Source: CAYXVU01 sp964468725
Lineage (GTDB): Bacteria > Acidobacteriota > Blastocatellia > UBA7656
Direction: 5' to 3'
Length of the DNA: 13,899 bases
NCBI GenBank assembly: GCA_964468725.1
Contig: CAYXVU010000163.1
Location: 1-13,899, forward strand
The notes beneath the pieces are model-generated. The model was not told the origin of the DNA. It ran no database searches and was given only the letters and a program-made list of their open reading frames with translations. A program made the position numbers and the translations under genes. Shown in pieces: positions 13,438 to 13,899 of this stretch (positions within the stretch are counted from its first letter, which is position 1; every line of letters starts with the position of its first letter).

Positions 13438-13443
13438 AAAGGA
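13438..13443 (+). promoter_or_regulatory. Shine-Dalgarno deciding the GTG start of dapA
   Basis: AAAGGA lies seven bases before GTG 13451. No ATG in the right frame lies near the expected N-terminus, so this site supports GTG as the dapA start. Confidence 0.65.
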
Positions 13444-13450
13444 CAGGCCA

Positions 13451-13899
13451 GTGAACATTTCGACACTCAGAGGTTGCGGAACGGCGCTCGTGACGCCTTT
13501 TAACGAAGACCGCTCGATTGATGAAGCGGCATTGCGGAGCTTCGTGGAGTTTCAAATCGCAGAGGGCATTGATTTCCTTGTGCCTTGTGGCACGACCGGC
13601 GAAAGCGTCACCCTCAGTTTCACAGAGCATTGCCGCGTGGTGGAAATCGTGTTGGACGCAGCGCGCGGGCGCGTTCCAGTGGTTGCGGGCGCGGGCGGCA
13701 ACAACACGGCGCACGTCATCGAAATGGCACGGGCGCTTGAACAACTTGGGGTAGACGCACTGCTTTCGGTATCGCCTTACTACAATAAGCCGACGCAGGA
13801 AGGCCTCTACCAACATTTCCGCGCTATCGCCGAAGCGACCCGGTTGCCCATCATTCTTTATAACGTGCCGACACGCACCTCCGGCAACATCTTGCCCGA
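13451..13899 (+). CDS. dapA: 4-hydroxy-tetrahydrodipicolinate synthase, N-terminal part (3' end outside window)
   Basis: DapA condenses pyruvate with aspartate semialdehyde, the committed step to diaminopimelate and lysine. The gene starts at GTG 13451 with AAAGGA seven bases upstream and runs off the window after 149 codons. The translation begins MNISTLRGCGTALVTPFNEDRSID, the usual DapA N-terminus. It shows the PCGTTGES motif (45-52, with the two Thr of the proton-relay site), SPYYNKP (108-114; Tyr111 matches E. coli Tyr107) and ILYNVPTRTSGN (Tyr137 matches the catalytic Tyr133). The Schiff-base lysine (Lys161 in E. coli) lies beyond the window edge. No stop or frameshift is seen. It follows dapB by 131 bases, as part of the lysine/DAP cluster. 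Confidence 0.94.
   Translation, partial: MNISTLRGCGTALVTPFNEDRSIDEAALRSFVEFQIAEGIDFLVPCGTTGESVTLSFTEHCRVVEIVLDAARGRVPVVAGAGGNNTAHVIEMARALEQLGVDALLSVSPYYNKPTQEGLYQHFRAIAEATRLPIILYNVPTRTSGNILP

Noticed and set aside
13518..13754. 78-codon plus-strand frame near the window end
   Set aside because: It lies in another frame inside dapA, whose motifs are clear in the frame from GTG 13451.

Overview
The window reads as a stretch of bacterial chromosome, all genes on the + strand, at moderately high GC. It encodes a Gram-negative type envelope: TamB-like and BamA-like outer-membrane assembly proteins and a SurA-like periplasmic protein. Gene mix, protein style and gene order suggest an Acidobacteriota-like organism (a Blastocatellia-type genome is my best guess). 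That assignment is inference, because no marker RNA gene is present. A run of 100 N inside lysC shows that this is a draft or metagenome-derived assembly.

Layout: (1) 1-287, the 3' end of cmk (cytidylate kinase). (2) 446-2325, two riboflavin genes: ribE (riboflavin synthase) and a ribBA-type fusion. Both carry substitutions at positions that are normally invariant. In the fusion, two of the three zinc cysteines of the GTP cyclohydrolase II half are Asp and Thr, which makes it look like a DHBP synthase with a degenerate RibA domain. (3) 2424-10426, an envelope-biogenesis cluster: a 1423-residue TamB-like protein, a BamA/Omp85 protein with about seven POTRA domains, and a small SurA-N-domain protein with no PPIase domain. 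(4) 10524-13899, lysine/diaminopimelate genes: lysC (interrupted by the gap), a small secreted protein of unknown function, dapB, and the 5' part of dapA starting at GTG.

The most unusual non-coding signal is a family of degenerate heptanucleotide tandem tracts. They lie just upstream of, or run into, the start codons of tamB, the surA-like gene and dapB. At each locus a tract is accompanied by an oppositely oriented partner, giving inverted repeats (8 bp, 13 bp and 7 bp perfect cores) that could fold as hairpins in the leader RNA. In the surA-like gene the tract is 17 heptamers long and in one phase, and at least part of it probably encodes the n-region of the signal peptide.

Functionally the window combines housekeeping metabolism (CMP kinase, riboflavin, lysine/DAP) with an outer-membrane protein insertion module. 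In that module TamB (inner-membrane anchored, spanning the periplasm), BamA (barrel insertase) and the SurA-like chaperone plausibly act on the same substrates. I found no RNA genes, CRISPR array, transposase or prophage genes.
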